In this document: positions 35,358-44,189 of the stretch, piece by piece
Layout of the letters: every line of letters begins with the position of its first letter
Position numbering within the stretch: position 1 is the first letter of the stretch
NCBI GenBank assembly: GCA_009692205.1
Contig: SHZR01000001.1
Coordinates: 1-64,000, forward strand
Direction of reading: 5' to 3'
Length of the DNA stretch: 64,000 bases
From: Gemmatimonadota bacterium
Lineage (GTDB): Bacteria > Gemmatimonadota > Gemmatimonadetes > Longimicrobiales > Gaopeijiaceae
Position numbers and translations under genes: made by a program
Notes under the pieces: generated by a model
Database searches by the model: none
What the model was told of the DNA's origin: nothing
Seen by the model: the letters and a program-made list of their open reading frames with translations, nothing else

Positions 35358-35800
35358 GGCAAAGCTCTTCCCTTGTACAGAGCATCGAGCACGCCGTTGA
35401 CGAAGCGCGGCGAGTCCGGGCCGCCGTACGCCTCCGCCAGGTGGATCCCCTCCTGGATGGCGACCTTTGGGGGAACCTCGTCGACGAACAAGATCTCGGT
35501 CGCCCCGATCCGCAGCACCGCCCGGTCCATGGACGAGAGCCGCTCGAGCCGCCAGTTGTCGAGCGCCGCGCGGAGGGCTTCGTCGATCTCGCGGAGGTGG
35601 GCATCCATGAGAGCAAGCACGCGACGCACGTAGGGTAGCCGTCGTGGGGACACGTGCCTGGTGGCCATCGTGGCCCGGAGAGCCTCCGCCAGCGGCCCCT
35701 TGGAGCCCTCGCTCTCCCATTTGTAGTGGATCTGCAGGATCCACGCACGCGCGCGACTGCGGTGTAGGCGCTCGGCGCCATCCAGCTTGGCTTCGGTCAA
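35354..35800 (-). CDS. nusB: Transcription antitermination factor NusB
   Basis: 148 residues from TTG 35800, overlapping the ribH stop (TTGA). The all-helical NusB fold is recognisable from RARAWILQIHYKWE at the start, ERLSSMDRAVLRIGATEIL and PPKVAIQEGIHLAEAYGGPDSPRFVNGVLD at the end. With NusE it binds boxA in rRNA leaders. The ribH-nusB order is one of the most conserved in bacteria. Confidence 0.93.
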   Translation of the reverse strand: MTEAKLDGAERLHRSRARAWILQIHYKWESEGSKGPLAEALRATMATRHVSPRRLPYVRRVLALMDAHLREIDEALRAALDNWRLERLSSMDRAVLRIGATEILFVDEVPPKVAIQEGIHLAEAYGGPDSPRFVNGVLDALYKGRALP

Positions 35801-36285
35801 TCGGCCCCCAGCATACGGTAGACCGCCACCATCTCGAGCGCGGCCAGGGCGGCTTCGTACCCCTTGTTGTCCGGACCCGCGCCCGCACGCGCGTGGGCCT
35901 GCTCGGCGTCGTCGGTGGTGAGCACTCCGAACGCGACCGGCACGCGCGCCGCGCGCGCGACCGCGCCCAGGCCGCGACATGCCTCGCTGCACACGTACTC
36001 GAAGTGGGGCGTGTCGCCGCGGATCACACATCCGAGGGCCACGATCGCGTCGAAGCGCTCGGATTCTGCGGCCCGCGCAGCGGCCTGCGGCAACTCCCAC
36101 GCACCGGGCACGCGAATCGTCTCCACGTCCGTGGCCACCGCCCCGTGCTCGAGCAGGGCGCGCTGCGCACCCTCGACGAGCCGGTCGGTGATCTCCGAGT
36201 TGAATCGTGCCGCGAGCAGCGCGAAACGGAGACCGGCCGCTTCCCGGACGCCTCGCGACCCCGCAGTGGGTGCGCCGCCCTTCAC
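35797..36285 (-). CDS. ribH: 6,7-dimethyl-8-ribityllumazine synthase
   Basis: 162 residues from GTG 36285, coupled to ribBA. Family motifs: RFALLAARFNSEITDRL, VPGAWELPQAA, ALGCVIRGDTPHFEYVC (substrate loop with His) and FGVLTTDDAEQA. It condenses the ribityl pyrimidine with dihydroxybutanone phosphate, the step before riboflavin synthase. Forms pentameric or icosahedral shells in many species. Confidence 0.95.
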   Translation of the reverse strand: MKGGAPTAGSRGVREAAGLRFALLAARFNSEITDRLVEGAQRALLEHGAVATDVETIRVPGAWELPQAAARAAESERFDAIVALGCVIRGDTPHFEYVCSEACRGLGAVARAARVPVAFGVLTTDDAEQAHARAGAGPDNKGYEAALAALEMVAVYRMLGAD

Positions 36286-37481
36286 AGAATGTGTCCCATC
36301 TTGGCGCGCTTCGTGTCCAGGTATCGCTCGTTGTGCTCGCCGGGTTCCATGCGCAGCGGCTCCCTGCCCGTGACCTCGATGTCGTAGCCGTCGAGTCCCA
36401 CGATCTTGCGCGGGTTGTTGGTCAGGAGCCGAATCGAGTTCAGCCCGAGGTCGAGCAGGATCTGTGCGCCGATGCCGTAGTCACGGAGATCCGGCTGGAA
36501 CCCCAGCTGAGCGTTGGCCTCCACCGTATCGAGGCCTTCGTCCTGGAGTCGATAGGCCCTCAGCTTGTTCGCGAGGCCGATGCCCCTGCCCTCCTGGCGG
36601 AGGTACACGATCGCACCGACCCCCTCCTCCTCGATCCTCTGCATGGCCGCGGCGAGCTGCTCGCCACAGTCGCACCGCAGCGATCCGAAGACGTCGCCGG
36701 TCATGCACTCGGAGTGCATGCGCACGAGCACGTTGGCCTTGCCCGCGAGATCGCCCTTGACCAACGCGACGTGCTCTCGCCCGTCCAGAACGCTCTGGTA
36801 GGCCACGACGCGGAAGTCGCCGAAGCGGGTCGGGAGGCTGGCCTCGGTGAGGCGCTCGATGATGCGCGTCTTGGTGAGCCGGTAGGCGACGAGCTGCGCC
36901 ACCGTGATGAAGCGGAGCCCGTGTTCGGCGGCCAAGCTCTCGAGCTGGGGGCGCCGCGCCATCGTGCCGTCGCTGTTGAGGATCTCGCAGATCACGCCCA
37001 CGGGCGCGAGGCCGGCGAGCGTCGCGAGGTCCACGGACGCCTCGGTCTGTCCCACGCGGCGGAGAACGCCTCCCGGCTTCGCCCTCAGCGGGAAGATGTG
37101 TCCGGGACGCCGCAGGTCGGTCGGCGCGGTCGTCGAGTCCACGAGCAGCTCGATCGTCTTCGAGCGATCCTGCGCGCTGATGCCGGTCGTCACGCCGAAC
37201 CGACGGTGCGCATCCACCGAGATGGTGAACGCGGTGCCCTGCGGATCCGTGTTCTTCTCGGTCATGAGCGGCAGGTCAAGCTCGTCGGCGCGCTCAGGAG
37301 TGAGCGCGACGCAGATCAGCCCGCGCCCGTGCTTCGTCATGAAGTTGACGTGGTCCGGCGTCACCGACACGGCGGCCATGACCAGGTCGCCCTCGTTCTC
37401 GCGGTCCTCGTCGTCGGCGACGATGATCATCTCGCCTCGGCGAATGGCCTCGATGGCGTCTTCCACCCGGTCGAGCTTCAT
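36282..37481 (-). CDS. ribBA: Bifunctional 3,4-DHBP synthase / GTP cyclohydrolase II
   Basis: 399 residues from ATG 37481. Residues 1-200 are RibB, with the acidic active-site loop DDEDRENEGDLVMAA and TGISAQDRSKTI. Residues 201-399 are RibA, with the zinc cysteines in HSECMTGDVFGSLRCDCGEQ and the RQEGRGIGLANKLRAY motif. It supplies both committed substrates of riboflavin synthesis. Coupled at both ends (ATGA to ribE, GTGA to ribH). Confidence 0.96.
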   Translation of the reverse strand: MKLDRVEDAIEAIRRGEMIIVADDEDRENEGDLVMAAVSVTPDHVNFMTKHGRGLICVALTPERADELDLPLMTEKNTDPQGTAFTISVDAHRRFGVTTGISAQDRSKTIELLVDSTTAPTDLRRPGHIFPLRAKPGGVLRRVGQTEASVDLATLAGLAPVGVICEILNSDGTMARRPQLESLAAEHGLRFITVAQLVAYRLTKTRIIERLTEASLPTRFGDFRVVAYQSVLDGREHVALVKGDLAGKANVLVRMHSECMTGDVFGSLRCDCGEQLAAAMQRIEEEGVGAIVYLRQEGRGIGLANKLRAYRLQDEGLDTVEANAQLGFQPDLRDYGIGAQILLDLGLNSIRLLTNNPRKIVGLDGYDIEVTGREPLRMEPGEHNERYLDTKRAKMGHIL

Positions 37482-38077
37482 GGCGCGCGCTCCGCGAGGA
37501 CCTTGCCGACGTATTTGCCGATCAGGTCCCCCTCGACGTTGACGGGGGCGCCCGCTCGCAGCTCGCCCAAGTTCGTGTGCTCGTGCGTGAACGGGATCAC
37601 GCCGATCCGGCACACGTCGGGCTCGACAAGCTCGCTCACCGTAAGACTCACCCCGTTGATCGCGACCGACCCTCGCTCGACCGTGAGCGACGCCACGTCA
37701 CGCGGCAGCCGGACATCCATTCTCCAGAACTCTCCGTCCATAATACACTGCACGAGGTGTCCGATTCCATCCACATGTCCCTGAATGAGATGGCCGTCGA
37801 TGCGCCCGTCGGCCCGAAGCGCCCGCTCCAGGTTCACGCGGGTCCCCTCCTCGTAGGTCCCCGCGATCGTGCGCTCGAGGGTCGTGCCGATGACGTCCAC
37901 CGCGAACCGGCGCGGCGTGTGCTCCACGACCGTGAGGCATGCCCCATCCACCGCTACCGATTCGCCGGCCTTCAGCGCCGACGCCAACATGGGCGTCTCG
38001 ACCCAGAACCTCCGCGTGGTCTCGCGATTCTCGATGTCGCGCACGAGACCCGTGCCCTCGACGATGCCGGTGAACAC
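37478..38077 (-). CDS. ribE: Riboflavin synthase alpha subunit
   Basis: 199 residues from GTG 38077, sharing one base with the ribD stop. Two tandem lumazine-binding domains are seen: MFTGIVEGTGLV...GESVAVDGACLTV and HLIQGHVDGIGHL...GSVAINGVSLTV. It dismutates two lumazines to riboflavin. Third gene product of the ribD-ribE-ribBA-ribH group. Confidence 0.95.
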   Translation of the reverse strand: MFTGIVEGTGLVRDIENRETTRRFWVETPMLASALKAGESVAVDGACLTVVEHTPRRFAVDVIGTTLERTIAGTYEEGTRVNLERALRADGRIDGHLIQGHVDGIGHLVQCIMDGEFWRMDVRLPRDVASLTVERGSVAINGVSLTVSELVEPDVCRIGVIPFTHEHTNLGELRAGAPVNVEGDLIGKYVGKVLAERAP

Positions 38078-39198
38078 TAGGGATGCTCCTGGCGGTCGAG
38101 GACGATGAGCGTGTCCCGGCCGTGTTGCTGGGGCGGACCGGCCGGATCGAAGTCGTCCCAGCGGAGCACCCCCGCGTCGGAGGGGAAGGCCGCGACGCCC
38201 TCCGAGCCGTAGGTGGCAGGCGAAACGAACATGTAGAGTCGCTGGATCCGCCGCTCGCGCAACAGGGAGTCGGCGAGGCGCGCCCCACCCTCGCACAGGA
38301 TCGAGCGCACGCCGAGGTCCCCGCAGGCGGAGAGCACGTCGTCCAGGTCGAGCCCGCGCTGCGATCTCCCGACCGGATGCACGTGCGCTCCCGCCTCCTC
38401 GAGCCGCTCGATCTGCGCCTCGGCGGCGTCCTCGCGCACGAACACGTGCACGGGGGCATCCTCGCGAGCCGCGAAGAGCGCCGCGCCGGACGGCAGCGTC
38501 GCGTCGGGATCGAGCACGATCCGACGAGGCGCCTCGCGCCCCGGTGGAACCATCCGGACGGTCAGGCGAGGATTGTCGGCGCGCACCGTCCCGGCCCCGA
38601 CCAGAATGGCGTCGAAGCCCGTGCGCAGCCGGTGGACCTCCCGCTCCGCCTCGGGACCGGTCACGCGCGTCCGTTGAGCCGGGCTCGCCGCGATACGGGC
38701 ATCGAGGCTCATCGCGAGCTTGAGGGCGACGAACGGGGAGGCGTGCTTCGCCCTGTGGAAGAAGGCGGGGTTCTCCGCCCTTCCCTCCCGGTCGGCCCAC
38801 ACGGGGCCCACGACCTCGACGCCTCCCGCCCGCAGGGTGTTCGCACCTCCACCCGACTCGCGCCCCGGATCCCGCGCGCCGTAGACGACCCGACGCACGC
38901 CCGCGGCCAGCAACGCCTCCGAGCAGGGGGGCGTCTTGCCGTGATGGTTGCACGGCTCGAGCGACACGTACACGGTGGCGCCCTGCGCGTGGCTCCGAGC
39001 GTCCTCGAGCGCCACGATCTCGGCGTGTGGCCCCCCGAAGACCTCGTGGTATCCCTCCCCCACGGTGCGGTCCTCGTTCACGATCACGCAGCCGACGAGC
39101 GGGTTCGGATGCACCTGCCCCCACCCGCGGCGGCCGAGCTTACGCGCCCACTCGAGGTGCGCGGCGTCGGCGAGCGAAAGGGAGTCGGGACCGGACAC
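38077..39198 (-). CDS. ribD: Bifunctional riboflavin deaminase/reductase
   Basis: 373 residues from GTG 39198. The N-terminal deaminase has the zinc site HAE (58-60) with Cys83 and Cys92 in EPCNHHGKTPPC; the C-terminal reductase has LKLAMSLDARIA and ILVGAGTVRADNPRLTVR. It carries out the second and third steps of riboflavin synthesis. It begins right after the stop of an outer-membrane protein gene. No FMN riboswitch precedes the operon within the window. Confidence 0.94.
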   Translation of the reverse strand: MSGPDSLSLADAAHLEWARKLGRRGWGQVHPNPLVGCVIVNEDRTVGEGYHEVFGGPHAEIVALEDARSHAQGATVYVSLEPCNHHGKTPPCSEALLAAGVRRVVYGARDPGRESGGGANTLRAGGVEVVGPVWADREGRAENPAFFHRAKHASPFVALKLAMSLDARIAASPAQRTRVTGPEAEREVHRLRTGFDAILVGAGTVRADNPRLTVRMVPPGREAPRRIVLDPDATLPSGAALFAAREDAPVHVFVREDAAEAQIERLEEAGAHVHPVGRSQRGLDLDDVLSACGDLGVRSILCEGGARLADSLLRERRIQRLYMFVSPATYGSEGVAAFPSDAGVLRWDDFDPAGPPQQHGRDTLIVLDRQEHP

Positions 39199-39199
39199 G

Positions 39200-40156
39200 T
39201 CAGAGCTTGAGAACGAGGGCCACGCTCCCGTACCACGTCCGCCCGGTATCGGGCGACGCGCCCCCCCCCGCCGTGACGGGGTCGAAGCCCTGCACCCACC
39301 CCAGCTCCGCGGAAAACCACGAGAGCACGCCGAGCTGCTTCGAGAGGCCGCCGAAGTACGTGCGGCGACTCGCGTCCACGGAGGCGCGGTGGTTCGTGAA
39401 GCCGCCCACGCCATTGGTCGCGCGCACGGTGGTCTGGGAGGAGACGTCGTCCCAACCCACCCCGGCCATCACGCCGAACGCGAACAGGTCCTTGCCCACG
39501 GTGGCGCGCAGCGACGTCACGGAGGGATCCACGAGGACCTCCCCCAGGTCGGCTCCGCCGACGTCGCCGAACCGCAGCGCACCCGCGAAGCGGCGGGCCA
39601 CGGAGACGGTCACGGCGGGCAGGGTGAACGACTCGCGCAGCACTCCGACGCGAGCTCCGAAGGAGAGCACTTCCAGGCGCCCGTCGAATCCGTCCGCATC
39701 CGAGAAGAACAGGAAGCTCCCCGACCCCACGACGTCGAGAGAAAGGAGCCCACCCACCGTCGGCAGGAGGCTGAAGCCTTCGAAGACGCCGAGCGCGAGC
39801 GTGGCCTCCGCCGCCGGCACAAAGCTCGAACGCTCCCTCGCGCCTGCGGCATCCGTCAGATCCGGGGTCACCACCGAGAGCCCTGCGGCGCGGATCGAAG
39901 TGGCGATGCGGGGCATGCCCCCGAGCCGCATGCCCAGGGTCGAGCTCTGACCGGAAAGCGCCGCGCCCGGCCCCGCGAGCACGCCGACGTATCCTGCCAA
40001 GTCCCGCCCCGCACCCGCGGCGCGCGCGCATTGGCTCGCGTCGCCCCCCGAGGTGGCGCACTGACTCGCGAGATCCGCCGCGGACTGCGCCCTCGCCTCA
40101 CCCGAAGCCCAGAGGAGGAGGGCCAGTGCGAGCAGAGGGGCTGCGCGGCGCGTCAT
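39200..40156 (-). CDS. Predicted outer-membrane beta-barrel protein
   Basis: 318 residues: signal peptide ending EARAQ (about residue 24), then a short helical segment with two cysteines (SQCATSGGDASQCARAA), then alternating strands typical of an 8-12 strand barrel and a C-terminal strand ending WYGSVALVLKL. No family recognised. It lies between purM (4-nt overlap) and ribD in a housekeeping operon, so it is probably cotranscribed with them, though the tie may be positional only. Confidence 0.65.
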   Translation of the reverse strand: MTRRAAPLLALALLLWASGEARAQSAADLASQCATSGGDASQCARAAGAGRDLAGYVGVLAGPGAALSGQSSTLGMRLGGMPRIATSIRAAGLSVVTPDLTDAAGARERSSFVPAAEATLALGVFEGFSLLPTVGGLLSLDVVGSGSFLFFSDADGFDGRLEVLSFGARVGVLRESFTLPAVTVSVARRFAGALRFGDVGGADLGEVLVDPSVTSLRATVGKDLFAFGVMAGVGWDDVSSQTTVRATNGVGGFTNHRASVDASRRTYFGGLSKQLGVLSWFSAELGWVQGFDPVTAGGGASPDTGRTWYGSVALVLKL

Positions 40157-41181
40157 GTGTAGGTGACACCCTCACCCGGGCTGACGGATCCGATGACCCA
40201 TGCCTCCACGCCTTGCTTCGCCGCAGCGGCGATCACGGCCGGGGCGGACCGAGGCTCGACGACGGCGATCATGCCGATGCCCATGTTGAAGACCCTGTCC
40301 ATCTCCTCGGTCTCGACGCGGCCCGCGCGCTGGAGCGTGCGGTAGACCGCAGGCACCTCCCAGGAGGACCGGACCACCGTGGCGCCGAGCCCACTCGGGA
40401 GGATGCGCGGGAGGTTCCCGGGAATGCCTCCGCCCGTCACGTGCGCCAGCCCGCGCACGAGCCTCTCCCGCAGGGGCTCGCGCAGGGCGGGCAGATAGCT
40501 CCGATGGATGGTGAGCAGCTCGTCGGCTACGCTCCTTCCGGTGCCCGGGAGCTCATCGTTCACGCCGAGCCCCATCGCGTCGAACACGATGCGGCGCGCC
40601 AGCGTGTACCCGTTCGTGTGCAGGCCCGAGGAGGCCAGCCCGACCAGTGCATCCCCGGAGCGGACCGCGGAGCCGTCCACGAGCTGGGCGCGCTCGACGA
40701 CCCCGACGACGAAGCCCGCGAGGTCGTACTCGCCCGCGGCATAGAAGCCAGGCATCTGTGCGGTCTCGCCACCGAGGAGGGCGCACCCGTTCTGGCGGCA
40801 GGCCTCGGCCACGCCCCAGACGATGTCGTGCACGACCTGCTCGTCCATCGCGGCAGCGGCCACGTAGTCGAGGAAGAACAGCGGACGCGCCCCCTGCACG
40901 AGGATGTCGTTCACGCAGTGGTTCACGAGGCACTGCCCCACCGTGTCGTGACGACCCGCCTCGAACGCGACCTTCAGCTTGGTGCCGACCCCGTCCGCGC
41001 TCGACACGAGCACAGGCTCGGAAAGCTCGGGCGGCACCCGGTAGAGTCCTCCGAAGGCGCCGAGCTCCGACAGCGTGTGCTCGTCGCGCGTCGAGGCGAC
41101 CAGCTCCCTGAGGCGCTCCTTCGCGCGGACCGCGGCGTCGAGGTCTACCCCCGCGTCGCGGTAGGAAAGGCCGTCAGACAT
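40153..41181 (-). CDS. purM: Phosphoribosylformylglycinamidine cyclo-ligase
   Basis: 342 residues, with SYRDAGVDLDAA at the start, SSADGVGTKLKVAFEAGRHDTVGQ, VNDILVQGARPLFFLDY, GGETAQMPGFY and HVTGGGIPGNLPRILP. AIR synthetase makes aminoimidazole ribonucleotide in purine synthesis. 3 bp after the PfkB kinase gene; the start precedes and the stop overlaps the outer-membrane protein gene. Confidence 0.96.
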   Translation of the reverse strand: MSDGLSYRDAGVDLDAAVRAKERLRELVASTRDEHTLSELGAFGGLYRVPPELSEPVLVSSADGVGTKLKVAFEAGRHDTVGQCLVNHCVNDILVQGARPLFFLDYVAAAAMDEQVVHDIVWGVAEACRQNGCALLGGETAQMPGFYAAGEYDLAGFVVGVVERAQLVDGSAVRSGDALVGLASSGLHTNGYTLARRIVFDAMGLGVNDELPGTGRSVADELLTIHRSYLPALREPLRERLVRGLAHVTGGGIPGNLPRILPSGLGATVVRSSWEVPAVYRTLQRAGRVETEEMDRVFNMGIGMIAVVEPRSAPAVIAAAAKQGVEAWVIGSVSPGEGVTYT

Positions 41182-41184
41182 GGA

Positions 41185-42135
41185 TCAGCGACCCGCGAAC
41201 GTTCCGACGTGCGTCTCGAATGCGGTGATCTCCCGGAACTGGGCCACACGCCGCTCGATGTCCGCTTTCGGAAGGTCGATGAACCTACCGACGCTGAACT
41301 CCTCCACGGCGTACGATCCCATCACCGATCCATACACCATCGCGCGCCTGAGGTACTCGGGCACGAGCGAGCCCGCGCGAGCCAGGTATCCGACGAACCC
41401 TCCGGCGAAGGCGTCACCCGCGCCCGTCGGGTCGAACACCGACTCCAGCGGAAAGCCCGGCACGAAGAAGAGCCAGTCCTTCGCGAAGAGCATCGCGCCG
41501 TGCTCGCCCTTCTTCACCACGACGAGCTCGGGTCCATGCGCCTGCACCCAGCGCGCGGCCTTGAGCAGGTTCGGCTCGCCGGCGAGCTGGCGCACCTCTT
41601 CGTCGTTGATGATCAGGATGCGCACGCGCGCGAGCAGGTCGACCAGGGCATCCCGGCTCCCGTCGATCCAGTAGTTCATCGTGTCGCATGCCACGACCTC
41701 CGGAGACTCGACCTGGTCAAGCACCTCGTGCTGCAACACCGGGTCGATGTTGCCGAGGAAGACGAACCGAGCCTTGCGGAAGGACGCGGGGATCTTGGGT
41801 TGGAAGTCCGCGAAGACACCCAGTCGAGTCTCGAGCGTATCCCGCGAGTTCAGGTCGAAGTGATAGCGGCCCGCCCAGAAGAAGCTCTCGCCGTCGCCGC
41901 GCTCGATGCCGGACAGGTCGGCTCCGCGTTGGGTCAGGAAATCCAGGTCCGCGAGCGGATAGTCGGAGCCCACGACACCGACGACCTGCACCGGGTGGAA
42001 GAGCGTCGCCGCCGCAGTGAAGTAGACCGCCGAGCCGCCGAGCACCCGCTCAGCCTTGCCGAAGGGCGTCTCGACGGAGTCGAGCGCCACGCTGCCCACA
42101 CACAGGATCGACGTATCGTTCGCGCGCATCGGCAT
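41185..42135 (-). CDS. PfkB-family sugar/nucleoside kinase
   Basis: 316 residues from ATG 42135, overlapping the argS stop (TGATG). The PfkB C-terminal signature DPTGAGDAFAGGF holds the catalytic Asp and the anion-hole GAGD. The N-terminal VLGGSAVYFTAAATLF and the middle VVKKGEHGAMLF fit the ribokinase fold. Close homologues are annotated as adenosine or sugar kinases; the purM neighbour weakly suggests a nucleoside substrate. Not assignable further. Confidence 0.85.
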   Translation of the reverse strand: MPMRANDTSILCVGSVALDSVETPFGKAERVLGGSAVYFTAAATLFHPVQVVGVVGSDYPLADLDFLTQRGADLSGIERGDGESFFWAGRYHFDLNSRDTLETRLGVFADFQPKIPASFRKARFVFLGNIDPVLQHEVLDQVESPEVVACDTMNYWIDGSRDALVDLLARVRILIINDEEVRQLAGEPNLLKAARWVQAHGPELVVVKKGEHGAMLFAKDWLFFVPGFPLESVFDPTGAGDAFAGGFVGYLARAGSLVPEYLRRAMVYGSVMGSYAVEEFSVGRFIDLPKADIERRVAQFREITAFETHVGTFAGR

Positions 42136-43826
42136 CAAGCAGCGTCCGGTCCGGCCGCACGCACCATGCGCGTCGGCGCCGTGATTCCCAGAATGGTCAA
42201 GCCGTTCCGTAACACGATCTGCACGGCGCGCGCGAGCGCGAGCCGCGCGGCACGCAGCCGCGGTTCGTCCACGAGGACGGCCATCTCCGGATTCCGCGTG
42301 GGATTCCCCGAGTGGTACCAGGAGTTCGCCGCCGCCGCAGTCTGCTCGAGATAGTCGCAGAGCACGTGAGGCGAGGCCTGCGCGGCGGCGCGCTCGACGG
42401 TGGCGGGAAACTCGCCGAGATGTTTGACGAGCTCCCTCTCGAGGTCCTGCCCCAAGAGCTCGAGCGATGCCCCCGGCGCGATCGCCTCCGGGTCCAGGCC
42501 TGCCTTGGCGAAGATCGAGCACATGCGCGCGTGCGCGTACTGGACCTTGTAGACCGGGTTCTTCTCCGACTGGTCGAGCGCGATGTCGAGGTCGAAGAGG
42601 AGATGCGCGTCCGGCTTTCGCATCTGGAAGAAGTAGCGCGCCACGTCGACGCCCACTTCTTCGTAGAGCTCTCGGAGGGTGACCCCGGAGCCTGCCCGCT
42701 TCGAGAACTTCACCTCCTGGCCATCCCGCTCGACTCGCACCATCTGATGCAGCACGTACTCCGGGTAGCCCTCCGGCAGTCCGAGGGCACGCACACCGCT
42801 CAGAACGCGCGCCATGGTCCCGTGGTGATCGGACCCCTGAATGTTGATGACGCGGTGATAGCCCCGGTCCCACTTATTCTTGTGGTATGCGATGTCCGGC
42901 AGGAAGTACGTCGGCTGTCCGTTGCCGCGGATCATCACGCGGTCCTTCTGATCGCCGAACGCGGTCGTCCGCAGCCAAGTCGCGCCTTCGTGCTCGTAGA
43001 CGAGGCCCGTGGCACGAAGTGCCTTGACCGTGCCGTCGACCATCCCGTCCGCGTAGAGCGAGGACTCGAGGAAGTACTCGTCGAAGTGAACGCGGAAGTC
43101 GCTCAGATCGCGGTCCTGCTCCGCGCGGAGGAGGCGGACCGCGAAGTGTCGGATGTAGTCCAGCGCCTCGTTCGAATCGTCGTTCAGGTAGCGGTCCCCG
43201 ACTTCCTTGATCAAGTCCTCCGCGACCTCCGCGACGTACGCGCCCCGGTAGCCGTCTTCCGGCAGGAGCTCGTCGCGCCCCAGCCGCTGCCGATACCGAG
43301 CGCGCATGCTCAGCGCGAGCAGCTCCATCTGGCGGCCGCTGTCGTTGTAGTAGTACTCGCGGTGCACGTGCCATCCCGTCCACTGGAGGAGGGACGCGAC
43401 CGCGTCACCGAGCGCGGCCTGGCGACCGTGGCCGAGGTGGAGCGGTCCGGTGGGATTCGCGGACACGAACTCCACCATCACGGTGCGCCCACCCCCGACG
43501 TCATTCTTCCCGAAGTCCTCGTTGCCCTCGACGATCTCGTCCAGAACGGACGCCACCACCCCCGAGCTCAAGCGGAAATTCAGGAAGCCGGGGCCGGCGA
43601 CCTCCACCGCGTCGACGCCCGCAGCCTGGAGGTCGAGCCGGCGCGCGATCTCCTCGGCGACCTCACGGGGCGGACGTCCGAGCTGCTTGGCCACCGCGAG
43701 CGCGAGGTTGGTCGACAGGTCCCCGTGCTGTGGGTCGCGTGGCCGCTCCAGCCGGATCTCTACGCCCGAGCCGCCCAAATCGGCGAGCACCGCGCCGAGC
43801 GCGGTTCGGATCGTGTCTTGGGGCAC
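42135..43826 (-). CDS. argS: Arginyl-tRNA synthetase
   Basis: 563 residues from GTG 43826. Class I signatures: HLGHG at 130-134 in SANPTGPLHLGHGRQAALGD and the KMSKS counterpart KFSKRAG. The N-terminal Add1 domain (1-90) and the C-terminal anticodon-binding DALR domain (about 440-563) are both present. It charges tRNA-Arg. 2 bp after fmdB. Confidence 0.96.
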   Translation of the reverse strand: MPQDTIRTALGAVLADLGGSGVEIRLERPRDPQHGDLSTNLALAVAKQLGRPPREVAEEIARRLDLQAAGVDAVEVAGPGFLNFRLSSGVVASVLDEIVEGNEDFGKNDVGGGRTVMVEFVSANPTGPLHLGHGRQAALGDAVASLLQWTGWHVHREYYYNDSGRQMELLALSMRARYRQRLGRDELLPEDGYRGAYVAEVAEDLIKEVGDRYLNDDSNEALDYIRHFAVRLLRAEQDRDLSDFRVHFDEYFLESSLYADGMVDGTVKALRATGLVYEHEGATWLRTTAFGDQKDRVMIRGNGQPTYFLPDIAYHKNKWDRGYHRVINIQGSDHHGTMARVLSGVRALGLPEGYPEYVLHQMVRVERDGQEVKFSKRAGSGVTLRELYEEVGVDVARYFFQMRKPDAHLLFDLDIALDQSEKNPVYKVQYAHARMCSIFAKAGLDPEAIAPGASLELLGQDLERELVKHLGEFPATVERAAAQASPHVLCDYLEQTAAAANSWYHSGNPTRNPEMAVLVDEPRLRAARLALARAVQIVLRNGLTILGITAPTRMVRAAGPDAA

Positions 43827-43828
43827 CG

Positions 43829-44122
43829 TCAGGATTCCGACGAGGTCTTGGGGGCCTTGACCTCCGGGCCGCCCTCCGCCTTCGCCTTGGCGGGCTTGTC
43901 CGACGAAGCACCCGACTCGGCGGACGCCTTCTTCTTGTAGTCGGCCGAGCGGGAATCAGTGATGTAAAACCCCTCGCCCTTGAAGAGGAAGCCCGCGCCT
44001 CCCGTGATCTTGCGGCGCGCGCGGGCGCCGCACTTCGGGCACGAGGCGCCCGGCTTCGCGGTCATCTTCTGGATGGCCTCGAAGCGATGGCCCTTCGGGC
44101 ACTCGTAGTCGTACGTGGGCAT
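43829..44122 (-). CDS. FmdB-family zinc-ribbon protein
   Basis: 97 residues: MPTYDYECPKGHRFE then CPKCGAR give the CxxxH/CxxC zinc ribbon of the FmdB family (about residues 1-45), followed by GFLFKGEGFY and a lysine/alanine/serine-rich low-complexity tail (about 60-97). FmdB was proposed to regulate a formamidase; most members are uncharacterised. It heads the argS-pfkB-purM run, with a 67-bp gap to the mutase gene. Confidence 0.85.
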   Translation of the reverse strand: MPTYDYECPKGHRFEAIQKMTAKPGASCPKCGARARRKITGGAGFLFKGEGFYITDSRSADYKKKASAESGASSDKPAKAKAEGGPEVKAPKTSSES

Positions 44123-44189
44123 GGGGAGGGGAGGCGAGAAACCGGCACCGGAGAAAGCCTTGCAAGCTAACGAGGGGCAGCCCGGGCGC

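Noticed and set aside
39198-39200. FMN riboswitch before ribD
   Set aside because: Only 1 nt separates ribD from the upstream gene; there is no space for an aptamer.
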